Notes under the pieces: generated by a model | Database searches by the model: none | The model's input: only the letters and a program-made list of their open reading frames with translations | Told to the model about the DNA's origin: nothing | Shown here: positions 31,558-40,306 of the stretch, piece after piece | Layout: each line of letters begins with the position of its first letter | Position numbering within the stretch: position 1 is the stretch's first letter | From: Oscillospiraceae bacterium | GTDB taxonomy: Bacteria > Bacillota > Clostridia > Oscillospirales > Oscillospiraceae | NCBI GenBank assembly: GCA_902783035.1 | Contig: CACZPK010000058.1 | Coordinates: 1-40,427 of the forward strand | DNA: 40,427 nucleotides | Direction of reading: 5' to 3' | Program-made: the position numbers and the translations under genes

Positions 31558-34500
31558 TTATGCGTAAGCACGATACAGGAACGTCACGATCTGGCCGCGG
31601 TTGCAGATGGCGGAAGGATCAAAGGACTTGGGAGAAACACCATTGGTGATACCCTTGGAAACCGCCCAGTTGACCGCCGAGGCCATCTCCGTCCCCGCAG
31701 GCACGTCGGTGAAGCCGGAGGACATCGCTTCCGGCATACCGGCGAGACGCCACAGGAAGACAACCGTCGAGGCACGGGTACAGGCCTGGGAGCCGTTAAA
31801 CTGCGTCCCGCTCACCAGATTGTTTTCGTACGCCCAAAGCGCCGCGTTATAATAGTAGTCGCTCTGTTTCACGTCGGTAAACGGATTGCTGATCGACGGC
31901 ATGGGGCTACCCTTCGAGCGCCACAGGAAAGTCAGGATCTGAGCCGTGGTGCAGGTCTGATTCGGCGAGAACGTACTGGCGCTCGTTCCGTTTGTGATAT
32001 TGCGATTGACGGCCCACAACACCGAGGTGCCGAACCAGTCGCTCGCCTTCACATCACTGAACGTAACGGCACCCGAAGAACCGCTCGAAACGGAGATCAT
32101 CAACGTACCTTTCGCAAGACTGCCGTCCTTGGAATTGTATACCATAAAATCAACGCTGTAATTGCCCGTCTGCGCGGGGACAAAGTACAGGCTGCCGAGC
32201 GACGAAGCGAAAATGTTCACGCCACTGAGCGACGCGCGGGACGAGTTCTGGTACAACGTACCGGCTGCGCTGGAAGTGTTGCCGAAGCGGATGTAGCTCC
32301 AGGAGGAGCCAACGGCGTTCCGGATTGCATCACCGAGCAGCGTGCTTCCGGCAGTTCCGTCGGCACTCGTTTCGGAGAATGTATAGGGGTTCATGCCGGT
32401 GAGGCGCAGAGCGCTGCTGACCGAACCGGCCGCGACCGAAACCATCACCGTACCGGTCAGCGACTTGCCGTTATAGGTCAGCGTATACGGCACGTCAAAG
32501 CTACCGGCCGAAAGCGGCTCGACATACATGCCGATGTACTGCGTAAAGGTATAGTCGGTATTCGCGGAAATCAGCTTACCGTTGGAAAGGTGCGTGACCG
32601 CAATGGAGGAATTGCCGAGAGATGCGAAGCGGATCTTTGCGCTGTCATTGTTCAGCGTCATGTTGTATACGCTGCGGAACTGCGAAGACAACGCGCTGGA
32701 CAACGCCGTGCCGGTATAATTTACGCCAAGCGTCATGGTAAGGCTCGGGTTATAGACGCTGCCGGCTTCATTCACCGTAACGACACAACTCCGGACGACC
32801 TTGACGCCGTTTCTGTCCGTAACCGTCGCCGAAATCTTTGCCGTGCCCGCCTTGTTCTTGGCATTGACCGTCGCCAGGTTGCCGTTGCCGCTCACCGAGG
32901 CAACGCTTGTGTTGTTGGAGTCCCACGACACCGAATAATACGAACTCGCCGGCGTAACATTGACGCTGATCGACTGGTTGCTGTTCGGTGCAAGCGTCAT
33001 CGTAGAGGGACTGATTGTCGCGCTGACGTTTGCGGAGCGCACGTAGATCGTGATGGTGCCGCTGAGGGAGTTGTTGTTATAGGTCAGCTTATAATCGGCC
33101 GTGATCGTACCGGCAGAGACCGGCGTCACAGACATCGCCGAGTACTGTGCAAAGCTGTAGTTCGTGTTCGTTTTAATCGCCGAGCCGTTCGAAAGGCGCG
33201 TTACCGCGATCCTTGAGCTGCCGATGGACGAGAAACGCATGGTCGCATCGTCACCCATCGAATAGCCGTAAACGCTGCGATAGCGGTCACGGAAGTTGTT
33301 TGCCAGATCCGTGCCGTAGTAGTCGGAATCCACGGTCAGCGTCAGGCTCGGATTATAGGTGCTGTTGTTTGCATCGGAAACATAAACCGTGCAGGTGCGC
33401 TGGATGCTCTTGCCGTTGCTCAGCACATTTGCCGTAATCGTCGCCGTACCGCTCTTTCCGCGTGTGCAGACCGTTACGGAAGAGCCGCTGCCGTCAATAT
33501 AGGCAATGCTGGAATTGCTGGTGCTCCACGACACCGTATAGTACGCATTGCTCGGCATGATTCCGAGGTTGAGGAAGTAACCGCTGTATGTGTCCAGCGA
33601 AACGGACGTCTGGCTGATCGTTACCGACGTCACCGTCGTACCGCCGGCGGCTGTAATCGTAATCGTTCCGGAAAGCACGTTGCCGTTGTCGTTGAGCGTA
33701 TAGGCCGTCGAGAACGAACCGGCTGCGGTCGAATAAAGGTACATCGACGAGAACTGGCTGTAGGTATAGCTGGTATTCGCCGCGACCAAAGAGCCGTTCG
33801 AAAGACGCAGCTGGCCGATTGCGGCGCTCGGCGAAGTAAAGCGCACGCTCGCGCTCGAACTCAGCGCCACACGGAACGCATTCTGGAATCCGGTTGCGAT
33901 CGAACTGGCAACATTGGCAACGGTGGAATTCTCGCCGACCGTCGCCGTGCCGCTGGCGTTGTAGCTCGCATCCTTGCTCTTGACCGTTACCGTGCAGGTC
34001 GCTTTCTTGCTTGTGCGGGTGGCGCGGTCAGTGACCGTGACCGTAACGACCGCCGTACCGGCGCTGCCGCCGCTGACCGTCGCAGCGCCGTTGTTGCCCG
34101 CAACGGTAACGATGCCGTTATTGGTCGTCCAGACGTATTCATAGCCGCTGCTGTTGCTGCTGCCGCCGGAAACGTTCGCAGACAGTGTGCCGGTCCCGCC
34201 GACATTGATTTCAAGCGTAGCGGGAGAAATCTCGACGTTAAGCGGCGCCGCCGCACCGTTGACCTTAATGTTCCAGGTCAGAACGTCATAGTTGCTGTGG
34301 TCATCCGCATCATACACATAGAGCGAAACGGAGCCATCACCCTGGTCGGTGCCTCGGATCGTGGCACTGCCCCTCATCTTATCGGTGATTTCGACAACGC
34401 CGCTGGCGTTCCACACAAATTCATAACTGCCGCTGCCACCGCTGACCGTCGCAGCGATCGTTTCCGTCTTGCCGACGTCTGTCGTCATGGTGGTGGAACC

Positions 34501-35754
34501 GCTTGCGGACGCCATCACGCGCGTAACATCCGCCTTTGCAACCGAAATTACAACACTGTCTGTGGTAGAGCGCGAATCATCCGACGCGGTCACCACGATC
34601 GTGGCCGTGCCCACGCCGACGGGGACGACCGTCGCGGAGCGGCCGTTGCCGGAAACCGAAGCAACATTGGTGTCCCTGCTGACCCAGCTGTAGGAAACAT
34701 TGCCGGATGCGCCGCTGACGCTTGCCGACAGGGCACCGCTTTCTCCGCCCATTTTCAGGGAAAGGCCGGAAGCCGGGCTGATCACGACATTCAGCTCCTC
34801 AAGCGGCCGCACCGGCTCGGAAACCATAACGGTAATGCTGTCGGAACTGCTCTCTCCACCGTCCGTCGCAGTCACGGAAATGGTCGTGGCGCCGACGCCG
34901 TTGGGGGTCACCGTAACGGAACTGCCGCTGCCGGATACCGAGGCGATGCTGTCATTGCCGCTGCTCCAGTTGAAAGAGGGGTTGCCGGCTCCGCCGGTGG
35001 TACGCGCCGACAGGGAACCGTCGCTTTCGCCCATGGTCAGGGACAAGTTGGAAGGACTGATTGAAACACTCAGCGGCTGGGTGGCCGCGTTGACCCTGAC
35101 GGTGATGCTGTCCGACTCGCTCTGGTCCCCATCGGTCACGGTCAGGGTGATTGTGGTGGAACCGGCGCCGTTGGGGGTCACCGTGGCAGAACTGCCGCTG
35201 CCGGACACCGAGGCAACGCTGTCATTGCCGCTGCTCCAGTTGAAAGAGGGGCTGCCGGCTCCGCCGGTGGTACGCGCCGACAGAGAACCGCTTCCCTCGC
35301 CCACGGTCAGGTTCAGGTCAGACGGGCTGATAGAAACGCTCAGAGGCTCCGCAGCCGCGTTGACCGTGACGTTCCAGCTCTCGCTGCCCACCGTTTCGGT
35401 AGTGGAGGAGTGCACCTCCTGTTCCACCACAATGGGGTTGCCGTCTTCATCCACTTCGCCCGTATCATAGGGTACGGTTTCAACATTGTCGATTTCCTTC
35501 TTAACCGTCACCGAAATCACGGCATTGCCGGCACTCGCGCCTCTGATCGTGGCAGAGCTGCCGCTGCCGGATACCGTGACGGAGGACGAGCTGCTCGACC
35601 AGTCGTACGTATCACCCGAATAGGACGAGTGGAGCGTTTGGGTCTCCCCAACGTTCAGTTCGACCGATCCGTCTGCCAAAGCCACGCCGCAAAGGCTAAA
35701 AAGCATCGCCATGGTCAGGCATACGGACAGGATGCGTTTTGCAGTGGTTTTCAT
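31558..35754 (-). CDS. Large S-layer-type protein with Big-like repeats, a second repeat family and three SLH motifs
   Basis: A 1398-residue secreted protein. Residues 1-28 are a signal peptide ending CGVALA. From about 30 to 590 come Ig-like Big repeats rich in Ser, Gly and Thr with the recurring WSSGNDSVASVSGSGSSATV pattern. From about 600 to 1220 four copies of a roughly 105-residue module that I cannot name are interleaved with two more Big-like domains. The last 165 residues hold three SLH motifs (FSDVKASDWF, FTDVKQSDYYY, FTDVPAGTEM), which bind pyruvylated wall polymer. No catalytic domain is seen, so this is a structural or adhesive S-layer component. The ATG at 35754 follows AAAGGAG at eight bases; an upstream TTG contains that site and is rejected. 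It starts 50 bp behind the transporter gene. Confidence 0.9.
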   Translation of the reverse strand: MKTTAKRILSVCLTMAMLFSLCGVALADGSVELNVGETQTLHSSYSGDTYDWSSSSSSVTVSGSGSSATIRGASAGNAVISVTVKKEIDNVETVPYDTGEVDEDGNPIVVEQEVHSSTTETVGSESWNVTVNAAAEPLSVSISPSDLNLTVGEGSGSLSARTTGGAGSPSFNWSSGNDSVASVSGSGSSATVTPNGAGSTTITLTVTDGDQSESDSITVRVNAATQPLSVSISPSNLSLTMGESDGSLSARTTGGAGNPSFNWSSGNDSIASVSGSGSSVTVTPNGVGATTISVTATDGGESSSDSITVMVSEPVRPLEELNVVISPASGLSLKMGGESGALSASVSGASGNVSYSWVSRDTNVASVSGNGRSATVVPVGVGTATIVVTASDDSRSTTDSVVISVAKADVTRVMASASGSTTMTTDVGKTETIAATVSGGSGSYEFVWNASGVVEITDKMRGSATIRGTDQGDGSVSLYVYDADDHSNYDVLTWNIKVNGAAAPLNVEISPATLEINVGGTGTLSANVSGGSSNSSGYEYVWTTNNGIVTVAGNNGAATVSGGSAGTAVVTVTVTDRATRTSKKATCTVTVKSKDASYNASGTATVGENSTVANVASSIATGFQNAFRVALSSSASVRFTSPSAAIGQLRLSNGSLVAANTSYTYSQFSSMYLYSTAAGSFSTAYTLNDNGNVLSGTITITAAGGTTVTSVTISQTSVSLDTYSGYFLNLGIMPSNAYYTVSWSTSNSSIAYIDGSGSSVTVCTRGKSGTATITANVLSNGKSIQRTCTVYVSDANNSTYNPSLTLTVDSDYYGTDLANNFRDRYRSVYGYSMGDDATMRFSSIGSSRIAVTRLSNGSAIKTNTNYSFAQYSAMSVTPVSAGTITADYKLTYNNNSLSGTITIYVRSANVSATISPSTMTLAPNSNQSISVNVTPASSYYSVSWDSNNTSVASVSGNGNLATVNAKNKAGTAKISATVTDRNGVKVVRSCVVTVNEAGSVYNPSLTMTLGVNYTGTALSSALSSQFRSVYNMTLNNDSAKIRFASLGNSSIAVTHLSNGKLISANTDYTFTQYIGMYVEPLSAGSFDVPYTLTYNGKSLTGTVMVSVAAGSVSSALRLTGMNPYTFSETSADGTAGSTLLGDAIRNAVGSSWSYIRFGNTSSAAGTLYQNSSRASLSGVNIFASSLGSLYFVPAQTGNYSVDFMVYNSKDGSLAKGTLMISVSSGSSGAVTFSDVKASDWFGTSVLWAVNRNITNGTSASTFSPNQTCTTAQILTFLWRSKGSPMPSISNPFTDVKQSDYYYNAALWAYENNLVSGTQFNGSQACTRASTVVFLWRLAGMPEAMSSGFTDVPAGTEMASAVNWAVSKGITNGVSPKSFDPSAICNRGQIVTFLYRAYA
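34801..35340 (-). repeat. Two tandem 270-bp repeats inside the SLH protein gene
   Basis: Two direct units (34801-35070 and 35071-35340) repeat with a period of exactly 270 bp, or 90 residues. A stretch around 34951 and 35221 (GTCATTGCCGCTGCTCCAGT onward) is almost identical for some 70 bp. This points to a recent duplication of one Big domain; boundaries are approximate. Confidence 0.85.
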
Positions 35755-35804
35755 GAATGGTTCTCCTTTCAAAAAATGATAACGGTTTCAATGGTTCATT
35801 CCAA

Positions 35805-37385
35805 TCACGGACGATGGAGCACCTCCCTGTCGAGCTTGCCCAGAATGTCAGCCTGCTTGACAAGCTCAAGATTGCACATAACAACGTTTCCTGCGGTGTC
35901 GAAGAAATCCATGAAGACGTTTGCCGCCGCGACCAGCAGCAGCCCCTCCGCAGAAATACCAAGCTGTGCAAGCATGATCGTGTTGACGGTTAACGCTGCG
36001 CCCGCCATCGGCGGAGCGGCAATGGAAAGAACGGCGCCCAACAGGCAAACCATAAAATACCAGCGCAAATCGGCCTGAACGCCGTAAGTGTGCGCAAGAT
36101 AAATGGCAAACAGCGCGAGGGCAATGGCCGAAGAAGGCATAAAGACGACTGTTCCGACCGGAATGCCAAAATCGGCAAAATGCTCCTCGACGCCCAGTTT
36201 CTTCTTGCAGGCATTGACGTTCGTCTCGAATGCCGCCATCGATGAGGCCGTGGTAAACGCAATTATCATATGCGGCAGTTCCTTTCGGAACAGCAGGCCC
36301 ACCGGCGTTTTGGTCCGCACACATGTCGTAACCAGCTCCGCCGCCACTGCACCGACAAGAAGTGTCAGATACAGCAGGATCGGTTTCCACAGACCGATGA
36401 GCTGCACAGCGCTGCCGGACCAGATCATACGCAGCAGAGACGAAAATACAAACACCGGCATGAGCCGGCATACCTGCCCCGTCATCACCTGACAGACCCA
36501 GCTGCCCTCTTCGACAAAACGGGCAACGGTACCGGCGCGTTCGCCGACCATCAGCAGTACAACGCCGAGAAACACAGCCATCACGATGATCTGCATGATA
36601 TTGAGTTTATAAAATGGGGTGATCGGATTCGAAGGCACGATGCCGAAAAGCATCTGCGAGATCGCTAAAATCTGCGATTCGCCGCTTGATGGCGCAGATT
36701 TCAGTGGGAAGATTTGCGCTGTGATCAGCGCCGAGCAGGTCGAAAAGATCAGGGCGGTGGTCAGGAAGCGTAAAAACATCGTCTTTCCGGCGGTGCGAAG
36801 CGAGCGTGTGTCTCCTATGCCGAATACACCGGATGCCACCGTAAACAGATTGAGCGGCCCCGCAAGCATGGCGAGAAGGCCGATAAAAGCATTGAATACA
36901 GGCGTGAGCAGAGCCTCCGTCACACCGCCGCGCAGCGAATCGGGCAGCCATCTGCCCAACACGCCCAACACAAGCGCAGCCGCGACAGCGGTCAAAAGCC
37001 AGAGCAGGCTGCCTCGTCCGGACGCCTTTGAAATGCGCAGGCGCAAAACATTGGCACCGCCGCGATAGCTCCATTGCGGCGCCAGGCCGAGGTTCGTCAG
37101 GAGCCTTGCGCTCCACTCATCCGCCGTTCCGCTCGGGTCAAGGGCCGCGCCGTCGTACTGCACGGTCACGGAAACCGCGCCAAAGCGCATTCCCATCGTG
37201 AGCACACACGCTTCCGGCGCACCGTCACGCTCCATGACGCGCAGCAGCATCTCCTCCAGCGCAAGGCGCGCACGCAGTGCAACACGCCTGTCGATCTTTT
37301 GCTCCGCAAAAAAAGCGCTCAGAGCCTCAGAAATCGCATCGATGCCCGCCGCATCAAGGGAATAGGATTTTACTATGGTACGCAT
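35805..37385 (-). CDS. SDF-family (dicarboxylate/cation symporter) transporter with N-terminal degenerate GHKL domain
   Basis: A 526-residue fusion. Residues 1-120 look like an RsbW/SpoIIAB-type GHKL ATPase fold: ARLALEEMLLRV (N box, with Arg49 where Asn normally binds magnesium), VQYDGAALDP (G1-like Asp78), TNLGLAPQWSY and a final strand ANVLRLRI. Residues 127-526 are an SDF transporter with hairpin loop FTTASSMAAFE and NIMQIIVMAVFLGVVLL. Aligned by eye to GltPh, the last helix keeps Asp394, Thr398 and Asn401 (Asp493, Thr497, Asn500) but has Asp496 for Arg397 and Cys504 for Asp405; NMDGT is replaced by FMPSS. The substrate is therefore unlikely to be glutamate or aspartate. The ATG at 37385 lies five bases behind the GNAT stop; a GTG at 37418 is possible. 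Probably co-transcribed with the GNAT gene. Confidence 0.8.
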   Translation of the reverse strand: MRTIVKSYSLDAAGIDAISEALSAFFAEQKIDRRVALRARLALEEMLLRVMERDGAPEACVLTMGMRFGAVSVTVQYDGAALDPSGTADEWSARLLTNLGLAPQWSYRGGANVLRLRISKASGRGSLLWLLTAVAAALVLGVLGRWLPDSLRGGVTEALLTPVFNAFIGLLAMLAGPLNLFTVASGVFGIGDTRSLRTAGKTMFLRFLTTALIFSTCSALITAQIFPLKSAPSSGESQILAISQMLFGIVPSNPITPFYKLNIMQIIVMAVFLGVVLLMVGERAGTVARFVEEGSWVCQVMTGQVCRLMPVFVFSSLLRMIWSGSAVQLIGLWKPILLYLTLLVGAVAAELVTTCVRTKTPVGLLFRKELPHMIIAFTTASSMAAFETNVNACKKKLGVEEHFADFGIPVGTVVFMPSSAIALALFAIYLAHTYGVQADLRWYFMVCLLGAVLSIAAPPMAGAALTVNTIMLAQLGISAEGLLLVAAANVFMDFFDTAGNVVMCNLELVKQADILGKLDREVLHRP

Positions 37386-37390
37386 TATTT

Positions 37391-37876
37391 TCAAAATGTC
37401 AGGCGGACCTGATGCCACTGGGCTCCGCCAAGGTTGGATTTGTCGGTGACACCCTCATCCTGAAAGCCAAACGGCGCGTAATAGCGCAGCATATGTTCCT
37501 TGCAGCCGCCCACGCAGCCCTTGCGTCCCTGCGCCTTGACATCGTCGATCGCGTGGTGCAGCAGAGCCTGTCCATAGCCTTTTCCGTTGAATTCCGGACG
37601 CACGCCGAAGGTGATGAACATATGCCACGCGCCGTCCGGATCGTGCAGCGAGGGGTCGTCATACATTTCGTCGATCAGATCCGCGCTGTCGGTTGCCATA
37701 CCACAGATATAGGCTGCCAGCGAACCATCCTCAAGCAAAAGCCAGCACTGGTCTCCGTAGGCTGCGATCCGCCCCTTCATCTTTTCCTCCGAAGCCCTCT
37801 CCATCTCAGGAAAGCACAGGGCTTCTGCTTCTGCGATCGCTTTTGCGTCTGCTATGGTTGCTCGTCTGATTTCCAT
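37391..37876 (-). CDS. GNAT-family N-acetyltransferase
   Basis: A 161-residue acetyltransferase using acetyl-CoA. It begins MEIRRATIADAKAIAEAE; CFPEMERAS follows and resembles the AANAT-like branch; motif A is ITFGVRPEFNGKGYGQALL with the G-x-G pyrophosphate loop; the C-terminus has YYAPFGFQDEG. The acceptor is unknown. The ATG at 37876 has GGGGGA seven bases upstream; a start at 37915 would add a Cys-rich stretch across the leader. It is first in a transcript with the GHKL-SDF transporter, so it might modify the transported amine or amino acid. Confidence 0.87.
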   Translation of the reverse strand: MEIRRATIADAKAIAEAEALCFPEMERASEEKMKGRIAAYGDQCWLLLEDGSLAAYICGMATDSADLIDEMYDDPSLHDPDGAWHMFITFGVRPEFNGKGYGQALLHHAIDDVKAQGRKGCVGGCKEHMLRYYAPFGFQDEGVTDKSNLGGAQWHQVRLTF

Positions 37877-37936
37877 CGTATCGTCCCCCGAACGGTTGCA
37901 GCAAGTGCTATGCATTTTCTATAAAATATGGTTGTA

Positions 37937-37965
37937 ATTATACTCTATATTCAAGAAAATGTCCA
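37937..37965 (-). promoter_or_regulatory. Sigma-A promoter of the GNAT-transporter operon
   Basis: On the minus strand TGGACA (37960-37965), 17 bp and TATAAT (37937-37942), giving a leader of about 55 nt. No terminator is visible between the upstream GGDEF gene and this promoter. Confidence 0.75.
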
Positions 37966-37991
37966 GAGCGCAATTGTGGCATGCGCCCCGC

Positions 37992-39626
37992 TCACATGCC
38001 GCGCGCGACCTTTCTGCTGCGTTTGTCCTCATACATGAGCTTGTCAGCCCTGCGCACGACGTCTATGGCGGAGACGTCCTCCTGCGGATCATAGGCAGTA
38101 ACGCCCATGGATACGCGCACCTGCTCCCAGAGATTCCCTGCACTTTCACAAATTGCCGCACTCTCCTCCGCAAACCGGCGTGTCAGCTCCTCACGGTTCA
38201 GGTAATCCTCCCCTTGCAAAATGGCGGTAAACTCGTCTCCGCCGGTGCGGAAAACCGCGCTGTGCTTGAATACGCTGCAAATCAGGCGGCAGGCGGTCTT
38301 GACATAGATATCGCCCTTATCGTGCCCATACTGGTCGTTCACCGCCTTGAGGTTGTCGCAGTCGAACACGCCGGCTGCAAACTCCACATGGGCCTCCGGG
38401 TCCTCCAGCCGCGTTTGCAGCTCCCTGATATGGATTTCATACGCGCCCTTGTTGCGCACGGAGGTTAGCGCATCGGCATAGGCAAGGCTGTTAAGATCGC
38501 TGATGTAGACCTTCAAATGCCGGACAAGCTGGTCAAATGTATGGGTCAGCACCCCCACCTCGTCCGTGCCGCGATAGGTCAGCTCTACGTCGTAGTCACC
38601 CTCGTCCACCCGCTTTGCGACCTCCGTCAATTCGCGAAGCGGTTCCGTGATCACGCCGGTCATGCGCAGCGTGTTCGCGCTGAAAACAATCAGCAGCAGG
38701 ATGGATACGGCCGCGTACATGATGACCAAACGCTGCCAGCCGCTGTTGATCTCAGAGACCGGTGCCACCACGATCAGGCGCATGCCGTTCTCCAGTTCCA
38801 TCCAGGCCGCCTGCTTCTCCACGCCGTCGAAACGGTACCGCACCGATCTCGCATCGCCCTTCAGCGCATCCGGAGCTTTTGGCCGGTCCGCCTCATCCAT
38901 GGCAGTCACGTCGATCATCGGATGATAGATCAGGTTCCCCTCGGCGTCACTGACATAGGCGTAGCCGCTGTCATAGAGGCGGATACGGTCGGCCTGTTCC
39001 GCCAGCATCGCATAATCCAGCTCGATCCCGACGACGCCGACAAACCGCTCCTCCCAATAAACCGGAACGTTGTAGGAGATGACCCGCACATCCAGATTGT
39101 CCGTAACATAGGGTGGAAGCCAGATCGGCTCGCCGGTTGCTTTCGGCACAGTGAACCAAACCAGCTGGGACGTATCTGTAGTATCATAGCGGGAGATGTC
39201 CGTCACCTCATGCTCCGTAAACCCTTCCTCGCCCAGCGCCGTGTACCAGAACCCCTTCTCCGACGCGGAAAACGCCGGGTCAATGCGATAATAATAGGTA
39301 AGCACACCGTTCGTCCGCTCCGCGGTTTTCTCAAAAATATCGCGCACGCGGTCAACGTGATGGGCAAGCGCCTGCATGTTTGTTGCCGCCAGCGTATCAA
39401 GATCGGCGCTTGCAAACGAGGATACCAGCCCCACGGACTGCTCCACGCTCCCGAAATACGAGTCCATGCTTTTCTCCCCCACCTCGCACAGCAGGGTAAG
39501 CGTCTGTTCGGCGCTCGCATTTCCGATACGCATGATCAGCGCCACGCCGAGCACGGTTGCGACAGCCATCGTCACAACGATGGTCGATATCGTCAACAGC
39601 AGCGTTCTGGAACGAATGGACTTCAT
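37992..39626 (-). CDS. Membrane diguanylate cyclase: Cache sensor, HAMP, GGDEF
   Basis: A 544-residue transmembrane receptor. Helix 1 spans about 9-33. An extracellular dCache-like sensor covers 35-300, with FWYTALGEEGF, YNVPVYWEERFVGVVGIELDY and SGYAYVSDAEGNLIYHP. Helix 2 spans about 303-325, then HAMP (ITEPLRELTEVAKRVDEGDYD) and GGDEF with DALTSVRNKGAYE and the intact RTGGDEF near residue 462. The intact motif predicts synthesis of cyclic di-GMP. The RxxD product-inhibition site five residues upstream is absent (FKHS). No EAL domain is attached. The ATG at 39626 has only a weak ribosome site. Its promoter faces the DUF2975 promoter. Cache domains of this type often bind amino acids or small acids, but the ligand is unknown. 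Confidence 0.92.
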   Translation of the reverse strand: MKSIRSRTLLLTISTIVVTMAVATVLGVALIMRIGNASAEQTLTLLCEVGEKSMDSYFGSVEQSVGLVSSFASADLDTLAATNMQALAHHVDRVRDIFEKTAERTNGVLTYYYRIDPAFSASEKGFWYTALGEEGFTEHEVTDISRYDTTDTSQLVWFTVPKATGEPIWLPPYVTDNLDVRVISYNVPVYWEERFVGVVGIELDYAMLAEQADRIRLYDSGYAYVSDAEGNLIYHPMIDVTAMDEADRPKAPDALKGDARSVRYRFDGVEKQAAWMELENGMRLIVVAPVSEINSGWQRLVIMYAAVSILLLIVFSANTLRMTGVITEPLRELTEVAKRVDEGDYDVELTYRGTDEVGVLTHTFDQLVRHLKVYISDLNSLAYADALTSVRNKGAYEIHIRELQTRLEDPEAHVEFAAGVFDCDNLKAVNDQYGHDKGDIYVKTACRLICSVFKHSAVFRTGGDEFTAILQGEDYLNREELTRRFAEESAAICESAGNLWEQVRVSMGVTAYDPQEDVSAIDVVRRADKLMYEDKRSRKVARGM

Positions 39627-39678
39627 GGTTTATCAGCTTCCACAGAATGGTCCAAAAGCCGGTTCGGTTGTTTTTCTC

Positions 39679-39707
39679 AGTATGCCACAAAAATACAAGT
39701 TTCGCAA
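39679..39707 (-). promoter_or_regulatory. Candidate promoter of the GGDEF gene
   Basis: On the minus strand TTGCGA (39702-39707), 17 bp and CATACT (39679-39684), about 50 bp before the start codon. Confidence 0.55.
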
Positions 39708-39726
39708 GAGAGACTGTAACGCTTGT

Positions 39727-39744
39727 TTTGTACCGTCTTTGTAC
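39727..39744. promoter_or_regulatory. Two TTTGTAC direct repeats one helical turn apart
   Basis: TTTGTAC at 39727-39733 and again at 39738-39744, a period of 11 bp. They lie between the divergent promoters of the GGDEF and DUF2975 genes, where a regulator such as the XRE protein at the window end could bind on one face of the DNA. A TTATTG-TTTTT-CAATAA inverted repeat (39762-39778) follows. Confidence 0.4.
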
Positions 39745-39785
39745 GTTGTGCAGACTCAAAATTATTGTTTTTCAATAAATTTTTG

Positions 39786-39814
39786 TTGACATTCAAGTTA
39801 TCGCGTGCTATTGT
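39786..39814 (+). promoter_or_regulatory. Sigma-A promoter of the DUF2975-XRE operon
   Basis: A perfect TTGACA (39786-39791), 17 bp and TATTGT (39809-39814), with transcription starting near 39821. Confidence 0.75.
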
Positions 39815-39847
39815 GTTCCAAGCCGAAGAAAAAGGAAGTGTCAAACG

Positions 39848-40297
39848 ATGCATTGGAACAAGGATCGAAGCGCCGCGCTTTCGCAGATGTGTGTCGCGCT
39901 TTTTGCGCTGTGTCTGCTGGCGCTGGATATCGGAGCGTACTGGATCGCCCGCTGGTTTGTGGACAACCGTTTTGTGCGCTGGCAGTCCGGCATTCTGCTG
40001 ACGGGTTCCATCTATGCGGGAAGCATCTTCGGGTGGTTCTGCCTGTGTGCGCTGTGGCGGCTGCTGGGCAACATACGGCGCGGAGAGGTATTCGTCAGCG
40101 CAAACGTGCGTCTTTTGCGTCTTGTCAGCTGGTGCTGCGTATGGGTGGCAGCGGTCTGTCTGCTCAGCGCGATATATTATCTGCCCTTTGCCTTCATTGC
40201 CGTCGCCGCAGGTTTCATGGCGCTGGTCGTGCGCATCGTGAAAAATGCCTTCCAGCAAGCGATCGCCATGAAGGACGAACTGGACCTGACGGTCTGA
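39848..40297 (+). CDS. DUF2975 family membrane protein
   Basis: A 149-residue integral membrane protein with four hydrophobic segments (about 14-34, 50-72, 90-110 and 112-130), including the LLTGSIYAGSIFGWFCLCALWRLL core and the NIRRGEVFVSANVRLLRL loop typical of DUF2975. Such proteins are usually encoded directly before a YozG-like XRE regulator, as here. Their function is unknown. AAAAAGGAAG precedes the ATG at 39848. The stop is nine bases before the next start. Confidence 0.88.
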   Translation: MHWNKDRSAALSQMCVALFALCLLALDIGAYWIARWFVDNRFVRWQSGILLTGSIYAGSIFGWFCLCALWRLLGNIRRGEVFVSANVRLLRLVSWCCVWVAAVCLLSAIYYLPFAFIAVAAGFMALVVRIVKNAFQQAIAMKDELDLTV

Positions 40298-40306
40298 GGT
40301 GGCGGC

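Noticed and set aside
34801..35340. Long direct repeat as an insertion sequence or phage attachment site
   Set aside because: Both copies are in frame in one protein domain array, with no transposase or integrase nearby.
31537..35470. Several long plus-strand frames opposite the SLH protein gene
   Set aside because: They mirror the repeated GC-rich Big domains and have no starts with ribosome sites.
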